Assembly (NCBI GenBank): GCA_002702705.1
Contig: PABH01000008.1
Location: 120,463-184,462 of the forward strand
Origin: Anaerolineaceae bacterium
GTDB taxonomy: Bacteria > Chloroflexota > Anaerolineae > Anaerolineales > Anaerolineaceae
Direction of reading: 5' to 3'
Length of the DNA stretch: 64,000 nucleotides
Part shown: one piece after another, positions 52,873-61,814 of the stretch
How the letters are laid out: each line of letters opens with the position of its first letter
Position numbering within the stretch: the stretch's first letter is position 1
Notes under the pieces: model-generated
The model's database searches: none
What the model was told of the DNA's origin: nothing
The model's input: the letters and a program-made list of their open reading frames with translations, nothing else
Position numbers and translations under genes: made by a program

Positions 52873-53904
52873 ATGAAAAAATATCAGGTTTTATTTATTA
52901 CACATCGTGGGGAACGACATCAAAACGAAGCGTTAAGTGCAGCTCCGTCCGAATTTGAAATCACCATGCTTCGATCTCCATCAAAAGATGAGATTTTATC
53001 CCATCTTCCTGGAAAGGATTTTTTAATCACGGAACGGTCTGGGGTAATTGATGAAGATATGATCCGGGCTGGCCAGAATTTAAAATTAATCCAACGGCTT
53101 GGCTCACTTACCCACGATATTGACCTGGAGGCAGCAAAAAAAGCAGGTATTCCAGTCAGTTATTTGCCTGTCAAAAGCTGCATTTTGGTAGCCGAACATA
53201 TGATTATGCAAATTTTATCGCTTTCCAAACGATTACCGGAAATGATGGCAATTACAGCTTCAGCAAATGATTATGGCGCAACACCCAAAGTATGTGATGA
53301 AGACTATTTTGCCTATAATTGGGCAAATGTAAAGGATATCAAGGGTATATGGGGCTCTACAGTGGGCATCCTTGGTTTTGGTGAAATCGGAGCTGAAGTT
53401 GCTCGTAGATTAAATGGCTATGGTTGTACCATTCTTTATAACAAACGTTCTCCCCTTCCAACCTTTGCGGAAGAAGAATTAAATATTCAATTTGTTTCCA
53501 AAGAGGAACTCTTAAAACTGAGTGATACGGTTTGTATGCTTCTGCCATTCTTCACAGAAACAGCCCAAAGTCTCGATTCCGCCTTTTTTTCCGCCATGAA
53601 ACCTGGTTCTCTATTTGTTAGCTGTGGTGGCAGTGGTGTAGTGGATGAACATGCCTTAACTGAAGCATTAACCAATGGGCATTTGTATGGTGCCGCATTG
53701 GATACATTTACAATGGAACCCATTTCACCAGAAAACCCCTTATTAAAATTGGTTGACAATCCCAAAATCAATCTAATCCTCACACCCCACACTGCTGCTG
53801 GTACACCCTACACACAACCAGAATTAAATGAAACCCGAACCGCGGATTACATCAATTTAAAACGAATTACCCAAGGAGAAAAAATTTCTGGACGCGTAGT
53901 TTAA
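52873..53904 (+). CDS. D-2-hydroxyacid dehydrogenase-like protein, catalytic Arg missing
   Basis: A 343-residue member of the D-isomer-specific 2-hydroxyacid dehydrogenase family with the NAD motif ILGFGEIGAEVA near residue 166 and the catalytic His in LTPHTAAGT near residue 308. At the position of the conserved Arg (usually in N-x-x-RG) the sequence is SCGGSGVVDE, so that Arg is absent. The enzyme may have another role or be redox-inactive. AGGAG precedes the start. It closes the XRE-cupin-linked pair. Confidence 0.82.
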   Translation: MKKYQVLFITHRGERHQNEALSAAPSEFEITMLRSPSKDEILSHLPGKDFLITERSGVIDEDMIRAGQNLKLIQRLGSLTHDIDLEAAKKAGIPVSYLPVKSCILVAEHMIMQILSLSKRLPEMMAITASANDYGATPKVCDEDYFAYNWANVKDIKGIWGSTVGILGFGEIGAEVARRLNGYGCTILYNKRSPLPTFAEEELNIQFVSKEELLKLSDTVCMLLPFFTETAQSLDSAFFSAMKPGSLFVSCGGSGVVDEHALTEALTNGHLYGAALDTFTMEPISPENPLLKLVDNPKINLILTPHTAAGTPYTQPELNETRTADYINLKRITQGEKISGRVV

Positions 53905-54100
53905 AAACATATTTTATGTGGGCATTGTGTACCCGGAAATGTAAGTTCCCTTAGAGAAAATTAATACCCACATCGAGAAAAAGCGGTCTTAAACCGGTAG
54001 AAATTTGTCTGTAATAATACAAATTTCAAAAGTTTTCACTCACCTTCTTTTCGTTAATAATGAAACAATCATTTTTTTCACTCGTTTTTTGTATTTTTCC

Positions 54101-54129
54101 TTGCTTGGAAAATTAATCTATGTTAAAAT
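54101..54129 (+). promoter_or_regulatory. probable promoter of the nusA-infB operon
   Basis: TTGCTT (54101-54106), a 17-bp spacer and TAAAAT (54124-54129), 97 bp before the nusA start. Confidence 0.6.
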
Positions 54130-54161
54130 AATACAGCATTACAGTTTAAGTAGACCGCAAC

Positions 54162-54186
54162 GAAAAGTGGGCAACCCCCACTTTTC
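54162..54186 (+). promoter_or_regulatory. leader hairpin of the nusA operon
   Basis: GAAAAGTGGG (54162-54171) pairs exactly with CCCACTTTTC (54177-54186) around a 5-nt loop. A GTGGG/CCCAC leader hairpin is commonly seen ahead of rimP-nusA operons and may act in autoregulation or attenuation. Only a weak T-rich run follows. Confidence 0.65.
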
Positions 54187-54226
54187 TTGTTATGTAAGAG
54201 CGTTTTTGTGGGAGAAAATTAAAGAA

Positions 54227-56251
54227 ATGAGAAATGAATTTACACTTGCATTTAATGAAGTATTAGAAGAAAAAGGATTACCAAAAGATGTAATCCTAAA
54301 GGCTTTGGAATCTGCAATGGCTTCTGCCTACCGCAGGTCAGTAAACGCTTCCAATGCCCAGCGTATTGAATCTACGGTGGATATCGAAACCGGAAAAGTG
54401 ACCATCTATGCGGAAAAAGAAGTGGTCGAAGATGTTCAAGACGAGCGCACAGAGGTCACCCTGGAAGAAGCCAAACGGTATGATGAAGATATCGCTTTGG
54501 GTATGATGATTCTGGTTGAAAGTACACCAAAAAACTTTGGGCGTGTGGCAGCACAAACTGCCCGTCAGGTGATCCAACAACGGATCCGTGATGCGGAAAG
54601 AAACGCTCAATTAGATCACTATGCGGATCAACTCGGAGAAATTGTAAGCGGTGTTGTTCAGGCCGCCAATTCACAGGGATTAACGATTGGCCTGGAATTA
54701 AAAGCCGAAGGCACCATGTTGCGCAAAGATATGATCCCCGGTGAACGATTCCACGTGCACGACCGTGTTCGTTCCTTAATTGCCGAAGTAAAAGACACTC
54801 CACGTGGCCCACAAATTTTATTATCCCGAACACATCGCAATTTCTTACGTCGCTTATTAGAAACGGAAGTGCCGGAAATTTACCACGGTATCGTGGAAAT
54901 CCGCTCAATTACCAGAGAACCAGGGCAACGAGCCAAGGTTGCTGTTTCTGCAACCCAAGCCGGAATTGATCCTGTTGGGGCATGTGTAGGTTTACGTGGT
55001 GTTCGTATTCAAGCCATTGTACGTGAATTACACGACGAAAAAATTGATGTCATTGAATGGCATGAAGATCCAGGTCAATTTATCGCACGTGCGATCAGCC
55101 CGGCACGTGTAAACGGCGTTTACCTGACAGAAACTAGCGAGGGTGGTCGAACTGCCACTGTGGTTGTTCCAGAAGATCAACTCAGCCTGGCAATTGGCCG
55201 TGATGGTCAGAATGCTCGTCTGGCAGCCAAACTTACGGGTTGGCGTATTGATATCAAAAGTCTACCGGAAGCAGCCAGTGAAGCACTCTACAAACTCCAG
55301 AATGATTCCAGTCTTGCTGAAATGACTCTGCACGAAAAAGAGACTGTCGAAGAAGTGGAAGCCATGTTGGCCAAAAAGGCAAATGGCGGTATTCTCACCC
55401 CTGAAAATTACAATGTAATTGCAGCCTTTGTGGACCGGGTAGAAAAACGCTCCTTCTTACGCACACAAGCAGAAGAAGCTGCCGAAAAAGAACGACTGGC
55501 TCAAATGCACGCGGAAATTCCCCCCAGTTTCTTCGAAACGGACATTCTCGATTCTTCTCTGCCGGAACATGTCAATTATATTCTGCAAGAAGCCAATATT
55601 AATACCGTTGCTGAACTTGTTGTGAAAATGATGCAGCAACCCGATGATATCATCCGCCTGAATGGTATGGGACCGCGGGCAATGAAATCTATCGATAAAT
55701 TAATGGCATCCCTCCCAGAAAAATTAGCCGAAGAAACAGCAGCTATGGAAGCACAAAAAATTGCTGAAGTTGTCAGCGTTGAAGAAAGCGAACCGGAAAC
55801 CGAAGCTGCTTTGGAAACTACTGTGGAAGCCGAACCTGAAACCGTTGAAACAGTAGAACAGGAAGAAGAAAGTTTCACGGAAATGGAAGAGGTTCAAGAG
55901 GAAGAAACCTCTGAAGAAGAGATTGATCTTGAACAATACAAGTCCGTGGATAAAATTATTGAAGATAGTATAGCGAAACCGGAAGTTATTGAAACTCCCA
56001 CCACTGAAGCGGAAGAAGAAGAGGAAGAACTCTCCTTTGATAAATTGTTTGAACTACAATCCACCGCGAAAGATTTTGTTTTTCCGGATTCTGATTCCGA
56101 AGAAATTGAGACAGAAGAAAAAGGAAAGAAAGGGAAAAAAGGCAAAAAGAAACGCCATGTTCATGTTGAATATGACGAAGATGAAGATCAAGTAATTCAT
56201 CTCAAAAAGCATAAGCGCGGAGCTGAGAGTGAATGGACGGAATGGGAATAG
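54227..56251 (+). CDS. nusA: transcription termination/antitermination factor NusA
   Basis: A 674-residue NusA from the ATG at 54227 (MRNEFTLAFNEVLEEKG). It has the N-terminal polymerase-binding domain, an S1 domain from about 130 (GEIVSGVVQ), two KH domains (VGACVGLRGVRIQAIVREL near 250 and QLSLAIGRDGQNARLAAKL near 318), and a helix-hairpin-helix-like region near 480. It ends with an unusually long acidic tail and a Lys-rich segment (KKGKKGKKGKKKRHV). The tail makes it longer than typical NusA. It heads the nusA-infB operon. Confidence 0.95.
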   Translation: MRNEFTLAFNEVLEEKGLPKDVILKALESAMASAYRRSVNASNAQRIESTVDIETGKVTIYAEKEVVEDVQDERTEVTLEEAKRYDEDIALGMMILVESTPKNFGRVAAQTARQVIQQRIRDAERNAQLDHYADQLGEIVSGVVQAANSQGLTIGLELKAEGTMLRKDMIPGERFHVHDRVRSLIAEVKDTPRGPQILLSRTHRNFLRRLLETEVPEIYHGIVEIRSITREPGQRAKVAVSATQAGIDPVGACVGLRGVRIQAIVRELHDEKIDVIEWHEDPGQFIARAISPARVNGVYLTETSEGGRTATVVVPEDQLSLAIGRDGQNARLAAKLTGWRIDIKSLPEAASEALYKLQNDSSLAEMTLHEKETVEEVEAMLAKKANGGILTPENYNVIAAFVDRVEKRSFLRTQAEEAAEKERLAQMHAEIPPSFFETDILDSSLPEHVNYILQEANINTVAELVVKMMQQPDDIIRLNGMGPRAMKSIDKLMASLPEKLAEETAAMEAQKIAEVVSVEESEPETEAALETTVEAEPETVETVEQEEESFTEMEEVQEEETSEEEIDLEQYKSVDKIIEDSIAKPEVIETPTTEAEEEEEELSFDKLFELQSTAKDFVFPDSDSEEIETEEKGKKGKKGKKKRHVHVEYDEDEDQVIHLKKHKRGAESEWTEWE

Positions 56252-56277
56252 TTTTGCTGCTAGTAGAGTAAAACCAA

Positions 56278-56577
56278 GTGGCTAAAAATAAACCAAAACG
56301 AGTAAAACATATACCGCAAAGAACCTGTGTCGGTTGCAAACAAATTATGGATAAACAATCCATGACACGAATTGTCCGCACCGACACAGGCCTACAGATT
56401 GATACCAGTGGAAAATTGCCCGGTCGTGGTGCTTATCTGCATAATCTAAAATCTTGTTGGCAAGCTGCCCTTAAAGGAAAATTGGCACATGCCCTGAAAG
56501 CAGAAATTGATTTAACAACCCGGACAATGTTGGAAGAATACGCGGAAAGTTTACCCGAGTCCCCCCACGGAGAATAA
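56278..56577 (+). CDS. rnpM: YlxR/RnpM family RNA-binding protein
   Basis: A 99-residue protein with the family signature RTCVGCKQIMDKQSMTRIVR near residue 16 and GKLPGRGAYLH near residue 45. The start is GTG at 56278, 27 bp after nusA. Members modulate RNase P in Gram-positive bacteria and usually lie between nusA and infB, as here. Confidence 0.92.
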   Translation: MAKNKPKRVKHIPQRTCVGCKQIMDKQSMTRIVRTDTGLQIDTSGKLPGRGAYLHNLKSCWQAALKGKLAHALKAEIDLTTRTMLEEYAESLPESPHGE

Positions 56578-56707
56578 GCCATGTGAGTTAATCCCTAACA
56601 AACATGCTGACTCCGTCCATCCAGACTGTTCAACAGCGCACAGCAATCTGGAACCCATAAAGGGTTTTAGCACAATACAAGTGCACACTAGCGTTGGAGG
56701 TGCGAAA

Positions 56708-58498
56708 ATGAGCGAAAATGGACTGAAAACCATAATATTACCAACCAGTTTAACTGTAAGAGAACTGGCAGAAATTACCGAATCCAGCCCGATTCAGGTC
56801 ATCAAAGTTTTGATGGCAAACGGGGTCATGGCAAATATTAATCAACAAATCGATTTTGATACCGCAGCAGTTGTTGCTTCGGAATTAGGATTTGAAGCTT
56901 CATTACAGGTGTATGAAGAAGAAGAAACCATCGCTGAGACAGGAACAATTCCTTTGTGGCGGCAAATGATCTCAGATGAATCTCCCAGTGATTTGAAACC
57001 CAGACCACCTGTGGTAACCATTTTAGGGCATGTCGATCACGGGAAAACCACCCTCTTAGATGCCATTCGCCAGGCAAATGTAGCTGAAGGAGAAGCTGGA
57101 GGTATTACCCAACATATTGGGGCTTACCAGGTGGAACATAAAAATGCCACAATCACTTTTTTGGATACCCCTGGTCATGCGGCATTTACCGCGATGAGAT
57201 CACGAGGTGCTCAAGGTGCAGATATCGTCATTCTCGTTGTGGCGGCTGATGATGGCGTTATGCCGCAAACAAAGGAAGCAATTGCCCATGCCAAAGCAGC
57301 GCAGGTACCGATCATCGTGGCGTTAAATAAAATGGATCGCCCAGATGCAAATCCGGATTTCACAAAAAACCAATTAGCGGAAGCTGGTTTGGTGCCGGAT
57401 GATTGGGATGGTGATACCATGATCGTACCTCTTTCTGCAAAAAAGAAGGAAGGCATCGACGATCTTTTGGAAGCCATCCTATTGACCTCTGAAGGAATGG
57501 AAATTCTGGCAAACCCCAACGGCAGCACAATTGGAACCATCATTGAAGCTGAAGTTGACCGTGCCAAAGGGGTTATGGCAACCCTCTTAGTTCAAAATGG
57601 TACCGTTTCCATGGGTGACACCGTAGTCAGCGGAACATCATATGGCCGCATCAAAGCCATGTTTGACTACAAAGGTAATCCATTAAAGAAGGCTGGTCCT
57701 TCCACCCCCATTCAAATCATGGGATTAAATGAAGTGCCGCATGCCGGTGAATTATTCCAGGTGGTAAAAAACAGTAAAGCAGCATTGGTGATTGTCGATG
57801 AACGTCTAAATGATGCAAAAGAAAAACGTTCCAATGCGAAAAAAGCAACCCTGGAAGAATTGTTCAGCCGAGTACAAGCGGGCGAAGAACAAGAATTACG
57901 AATGATTGTTAAAGCCGATGTGCAGGGATCTTTAGAACCCATTGTAAATTCCTTAAATGATCTTAGTACAGGCGACATTACCATTAACATCCTCCATGCG
58001 GAAACTGGTAATATCAGCGAAAATGATATTATGTTGGCAGCCGCTTCAAAAGCCATTGTGGTTGGATTTAATGTCACCAGTGATTCTGCGGCTCGTAAAA
58101 TGGCTGAAACAGAAGGTGTTTCGGTTCGGTTATACAATATCATTTACCGTCTGACAGAAGATGTCGAAAAAGCAATGAAGGGTATGTTAGAGCCTGAATA
58201 TGTTGATAAAGTGATTGGCAAAGCCAATGTCCTGGCAGTATTCAAGGTATCAAAACAAGGCTCAATTGCCGGGTGCCGGGTGGTTAGCGGCGAATTACGC
58301 CGAAACGCCAAAGCGCGTGTCATTCGCAATGATCAAGTTGTTTATGAAAATGAAGTTGCCTCACTCAAACACGAAAAAGAAGATGTTCGAGAAGTCCGAA
58401 CCGGGTTTGAGTGCGGAATTGGCATTAAAAACTATGCTGATTTTCAGGTTGGCGACCAGATTGAATGTTATGTAAAACAACTCTCTACTGATGGGTAG
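56708..58498 (+). CDS. infB: translation initiation factor IF-2 (short form)
   Basis: A 596-residue IF-2. I start it at the ATG at 56708, behind GGAGG at 56696; the GTG at 56681 lies upstream of that site. The G domain shows GHVDHGKTTLLDAIR near residue 112, DTPGHAAFTAMR, NKMDRPDANP and SAKKKEG. There is no long charged N-terminal extension, only a small IF2_N domain, as in several Chloroflexota and archaea-like short forms. Confidence 0.96.
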   Translation: MSENGLKTIILPTSLTVRELAEITESSPIQVIKVLMANGVMANINQQIDFDTAAVVASELGFEASLQVYEEEETIAETGTIPLWRQMISDESPSDLKPRPPVVTILGHVDHGKTTLLDAIRQANVAEGEAGGITQHIGAYQVEHKNATITFLDTPGHAAFTAMRSRGAQGADIVILVVAADDGVMPQTKEAIAHAKAAQVPIIVALNKMDRPDANPDFTKNQLAEAGLVPDDWDGDTMIVPLSAKKKEGIDDLLEAILLTSEGMEILANPNGSTIGTIIEAEVDRAKGVMATLLVQNGTVSMGDTVVSGTSYGRIKAMFDYKGNPLKKAGPSTPIQIMGLNEVPHAGELFQVVKNSKAALVIVDERLNDAKEKRSNAKKATLEELFSRVQAGEEQELRMIVKADVQGSLEPIVNSLNDLSTGDITINILHAETGNISENDIMLAAASKAIVVGFNVTSDSAARKMAETEGVSVRLYNIIYRLTEDVEKAMKGMLEPEYVDKVIGKANVLAVFKVSKQGSIAGCRVVSGELRRNAKARVIRNDQVVYENEVASLKHEKEDVREVRTGFECGIGIKNYADFQVGDQIECYVKQLSTDG

Positions 58499-58523
58499 AG
58501 TGTTGTAAGATAGGAAAAAGATT

Positions 58524-58925
58524 ATGCCATCAAAATTAAGATTAGCCCGGATTGGTGATCGAATTCGCCAGGAAATATCCGAAATGCTGGTTAAACAAGA
58601 AATTCATGACCCGCGTTTATCCGGTGCAACAATTACGGAAGTAAAAGTAGACCGTGAGTTAGCCTACGCAAACATATATGTTTCCAGCTACGAAGGCAGC
58701 GAACAGTCCAAAGAAATTCTGGCAGGGTTTGAAAGTGCCAGTGGATTCATCCGAAAAAATTTAGCAGAACGAATTGAATTAAGAGTATTTCCACGGCTTC
58801 GTTTTTATTGGGACCCTACCCCCGAACGGGCTGACCGCATTGAACAACTCCTCTGGAAAATAAAATCGGAAGAAAAAACATCCACACCATTGACGGATGA
58901 AGAGGATAACGAGCCTAATGAATAA
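58524..58925 (+). CDS. rbfA: ribosome-binding factor A
   Basis: A 133-residue KH-fold protein with RLARIGDRIRQEISEML at the N-terminus, DPRLSGATITEVKVDRELAYANIYVS and LRVFPRLRFYWDPTPERADRIEQLL. It aids 30S subunit maturation. It starts 26 bp after infB, and its stop overlaps the next start by 8 bp. Confidence 0.95.
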   Translation: MPSKLRLARIGDRIRQEISEMLVKQEIHDPRLSGATITEVKVDRELAYANIYVSSYEGSEQSKEILAGFESASGFIRKNLAERIELRVFPRLRFYWDPTPERADRIEQLLWKIKSEEKTSTPLTDEEDNEPNE

Positions 58926-59904
58926 CGCTTCTCACGAAGAAATCCGCCAATTGTTTAACCACGCTGACCGAATTTTACTGGCTTCCCATGTTCGCCCGGA
59001 CGGTGACGCTATCGGATCTTTACTTGGTCTTGGCCTTTCTTTAGAAGATGCTGGTAAAGAAGTTGTCATGGTCTTATCAGATGGGGTTACAGCCAATTTT
59101 CGTTTTATGAGTGGTTATGAAAAAATATGCACCAAAGTAAGTGATGACAAATCATTTGATCTTGTCATCACACTCGATGCTTCCGACCCAGAACGTATTG
59201 GAAATGCCATTGGGAACCGGAATATTGATTTAAACATTGATCACCATGTTACCAACCTTCATTTCGGAAAACATAATTTGGTTGATCCTTTGGCTACAGC
59301 GACCAGTGAAATACTGGCTGAACATCTGGAAAGTTGGGGCTTAAAATTCACAAAACCTATCGCTGAAGCCCTCTTAACAGGATTAATTACGGATACAATC
59401 GGATTTAGAACCTCAAATATGAGTCCCAAAGCTTTAAAACTAGGTGCAAAATTAATGGAAGCTGGTGCCAATTTGCCGGATTTATATAATAAGTCCCTTA
59501 TTGACCGCAGTTATGCCCAGATTAATTATTGGGGTTATGCCTTAGAAAAAATGGAACGAAAAGATCGGTTAGTTTGGACAGCCTTAACCCTTGCCGACCG
59601 TAAAATGGCTGGGTACAATGGTAATGATGATGCTGATCTTAACACCTTACTCTCCAGTATTGCAGAATGTGATGTCACCGTTTTGTTTGTTGAACAAAAC
59701 AACCACCACGTTAAAGTTTCTTGGAGATCAAAACCTGGTTTTAACGTATCCGAATTAGCATTTTCATTTAACGGGGGAGGGCATCCGGCAGCAGCCGGAG
59801 CTGATATCGAAGGGACTTTAGAAGAAGTCAAAAAAGACGTATTGGAAAAAACAACTGGGTATCTTAAAAAAATCACCAAAGGCAAAATAAATAATGGTAA
59901 TTAA
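58918..59904 (+). CDS. nrnA: DHH-family oligoribonuclease/bisphosphoesterase NrnA
   Basis: A 328-residue DHH/DHHA1 phosphoesterase: SHVRPDGDAIGS near residue 22, ITLDASDPERIG near residue 84, NIDHHVTN near residue 106, and C-terminal GGGHPAAAG near residue 289. It degrades nanoRNA or pAp. The start at 58918 (MNNASHEE) overlaps rbfA by 8 bp; an upstream in-frame ATG at 58897 lies in rbfA. Confidence 0.93.
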   Translation: MNNASHEEIRQLFNHADRILLASHVRPDGDAIGSLLGLGLSLEDAGKEVVMVLSDGVTANFRFMSGYEKICTKVSDDKSFDLVITLDASDPERIGNAIGNRNIDLNIDHHVTNLHFGKHNLVDPLATATSEILAEHLESWGLKFTKPIAEALLTGLITDTIGFRTSNMSPKALKLGAKLMEAGANLPDLYNKSLIDRSYAQINYWGYALEKMERKDRLVWTALTLADRKMAGYNGNDDADLNTLLSSIAECDVTVLFVEQNNHHVKVSWRSKPGFNVSELAFSFNGGGHPAAAGADIEGTLEEVKKDVLEKTTGYLKKITKGKINNGN

Positions 59905-59945
59905 CTTTAGATTGGAATTAGAGTCCATTCTGGGGAGTGTATAAA

Positions 59946-60845
59946 ATGGCAAATGAGAAAAAAATTCAATTATCTGGCGTAATCGTTGTAGACAAACCCA
60001 TTGGGATGACATCCCATGATGTTGTTCAAATTGTGCGAAAAGGAAGTAACATCCGAAGAGCGGGACATACCGGCACATTGGACCCAAGAGCTTCTGGCGT
60101 ATTAGTAATTCTGGTCGGACCAGCCGTTCGTTTGAGTGAATATGTCTCTGCTTCGGATAAACGGTATCAAGCCGTTATCCAGCTTGGTTCCAGTACCGAT
60201 ACGTTTGATGCGGATGGACGGGTATTAAGCAGTACATCAGTTGATATTACCGAAGATCAATTTGATGAGGTTTTAAAATCCTTCGTAGGAGAAATCGAAC
60301 AGGTTCCCCCTCCCTATTCTGCGGTTAAGGTCAAAGGCAAAAAAGCCTATGAAATGGCTCGAAACGGAGAAGAAGTCGATCTTGAACCTCGAATGATCAA
60401 TGTTTACAACCTCGAATTATTGGAATGGGCTCCACCTGAAGCAGTTATTGATGTTTACTGTTCATCAGGTACGTATGTCCGTTCCCTAGCTCATGATTTA
60501 GGTGAAAAACTAGGTTGTGGAGCTCATCTGACAGGTTTACGCCGCACAAAAAGTGGGCGTTTCACTCTGAGAGATGCAGTCCCGCTCCGAAAATTACGAG
60601 AAGCATTTGAGAATGATACCTGGCAAGAATTTTTAATTCCTTCCGCTGAAGCATTGGCTGATTGGCCGGCTGTGATTCTTGATAAAGAGCAATTGGAAAT
60701 CGTACGACATGGCCGCCGAATTCCTGGTGACCCGGCTATGGGAAAAATGGCTCGTGCCATCAGTGAAGAGGGAACCCTTATTGGTTTATTGGAATTTGAT
60801 CCGGAAACCAACGAATGGCAGCCCAAAAAAGTATTTTTATCTTAA
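59946..60845 (+). CDS. truB: tRNA pseudouridine55 synthase TruB
   Basis: A 299-residue TruB with the catalytic motif GHTGTLDPRASGVL (Asp near residue 45), GVIVVDKPIGMTSHDVV and the tRNA-binding region GTYVRSLAHDLGEKLG. The start at 59946 has GGGGAG nine bp upstream. It modifies U55 of tRNAs. Placement between nrnA and ribF is typical. Confidence 0.95.
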   Translation: MANEKKIQLSGVIVVDKPIGMTSHDVVQIVRKGSNIRRAGHTGTLDPRASGVLVILVGPAVRLSEYVSASDKRYQAVIQLGSSTDTFDADGRVLSSTSVDITEDQFDEVLKSFVGEIEQVPPPYSAVKVKGKKAYEMARNGEEVDLEPRMINVYNLELLEWAPPEAVIDVYCSSGTYVRSLAHDLGEKLGCGAHLTGLRRTKSGRFTLRDAVPLRKLREAFENDTWQEFLIPSAEALADWPAVILDKEQLEIVRHGRRIPGDPAMGKMARAISEEGTLIGLLEFDPETNEWQPKKVFLS

Positions 60846-60863
60846 GGTAAACGGATATTTTTT

Positions 60864-61814
60864 ATGGAACATTTTCGCGAACTCATACCGATTCGCGGTA
60901 AATCATTTTGGGCAACAATCGGTGTGTTTGATGGCGTACACATTGGTCATCAAAAAATAATTCGTACGATGGTTGCCGCTGCCAAAAAAGAAAATAAAGC
61001 AACCGCTGTGATTACATTCCACCCCCATCCAGCGGTTGTTTTGCGCCAACTTCCCATGCCGTTTTATCTTTCAACACCGGAAGAAAAAGCGGACGTTTTT
61101 GAATCCTTAGGTGTAGATATCACATTCACCCTCAACTTCACCCCCGAAATGGCATCCATGCCTTATCAGGATTTTATGCAATCAATTACAGAAAATTTGA
61201 AGTTAACTCAATTATGGGTCGGATCGGATTTTGCATTAGGGAAAGGCAGGCAGGGTACGACCCAGCGATTATCCGAATTAGGGAAACAATTAGGTTATGA
61301 GCTTATTAATTTCCCTCATGTTATGGATAATAAAGAAAAAATCTCCTCGAGCAATATCCGTAAATTAATCCAAAACGGAGATATCCACCAAGCAAACCAA
61401 GCCCTGGGACGGCCTTATACCATTCACGGTTCTGTCATTCATGGCGATTCTCGTGGGCGCACTTTGGGATTCCCCACTGCCAACTTAACAATCTCCCCCG
61501 AAAAAATCCTGCCGCCAAAAGGGGTATATGCTACATTAGCCACTTTAGAAGGCAAGGTTTATCAATCCGTCACCAATATCGGTTACCGCCCTACTTTTGA
61601 AAATGAAAAATTTCAAAATCGAATTGAAACTTTTATCATCGGGTTTTCTGATAATATCTATCAAAAACCAATGGGCTTATCTTTTATTGAATGGCTTCGT
61701 CCAGAAATGCGTTTTGAAGATGTTAGTGGTTTGATTCAGCAAATTAAAAAAGATGTCGAACATGCGGAGGAATTATTAAAAAATGACTCTCACACGTCAA
61801 GTCTACTTACTTGA
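60864..61814 (+). CDS. ribF: bifunctional riboflavin kinase/FAD synthetase
   Basis: A 316-residue enzyme making FMN and FAD. The adenylyltransferase half has TIGVFDGVHIGHQKII near residue 15 and SSSNIRKLI near residue 162. The kinase half has HGDSRGRTLGFPTANL near residue 193 and PPKGVYA. Its 3' end overlaps the following thyX-like start by 32 bp, an unusually long overlap. Confidence 0.95.
   Translation: MEHFRELIPIRGKSFWATIGVFDGVHIGHQKIIRTMVAAAKKENKATAVITFHPHPAVVLRQLPMPFYLSTPEEKADVFESLGVDITFTLNFTPEMASMPYQDFMQSITENLKLTQLWVGSDFALGKGRQGTTQRLSELGKQLGYELINFPHVMDNKEKISSSNIRKLIQNGDIHQANQALGRPYTIHGSVIHGDSRGRTLGFPTANLTISPEKILPPKGVYATLATLEGKVYQSVTNIGYRPTFENEKFQNRIETFIIGFSDNIYQKPMGLSFIEWLRPEMRFEDVSGLIQQIKKDVEHAEELLKNDSHTSSLLT

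Larger units (their letters stand above)
53905..54226 (+). other. 322-bp leader before nusA; rimP absent
   Basis: No gene is supported here. It contains a promoter at 54101-54129 and a GC-rich hairpin at 54162-54186. In most bacteria rimP lies directly before nusA; here the gap is too short for it. The open frame running up to nusA from 54005 is AT-rich, lacks homology that I can see and contains the promoter and hairpin, so it is not coding. Confidence 0.75.

Noticed and set aside
54005..54226. N-terminal extension of NusA by 74 residues
   Set aside because: The extension covers the promoter and leader hairpin, is AT-rich and unlike NusA; the ATG at 54227 begins the conserved N-terminus.
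56578..56707. L7Ae-type or tRNA gene between rnpM and infB
   Set aside because: The 130-bp gap holds only short sequence with a weak AACCC/GGGTT stem; no tRNA cloverleaf or protein frame is visible.
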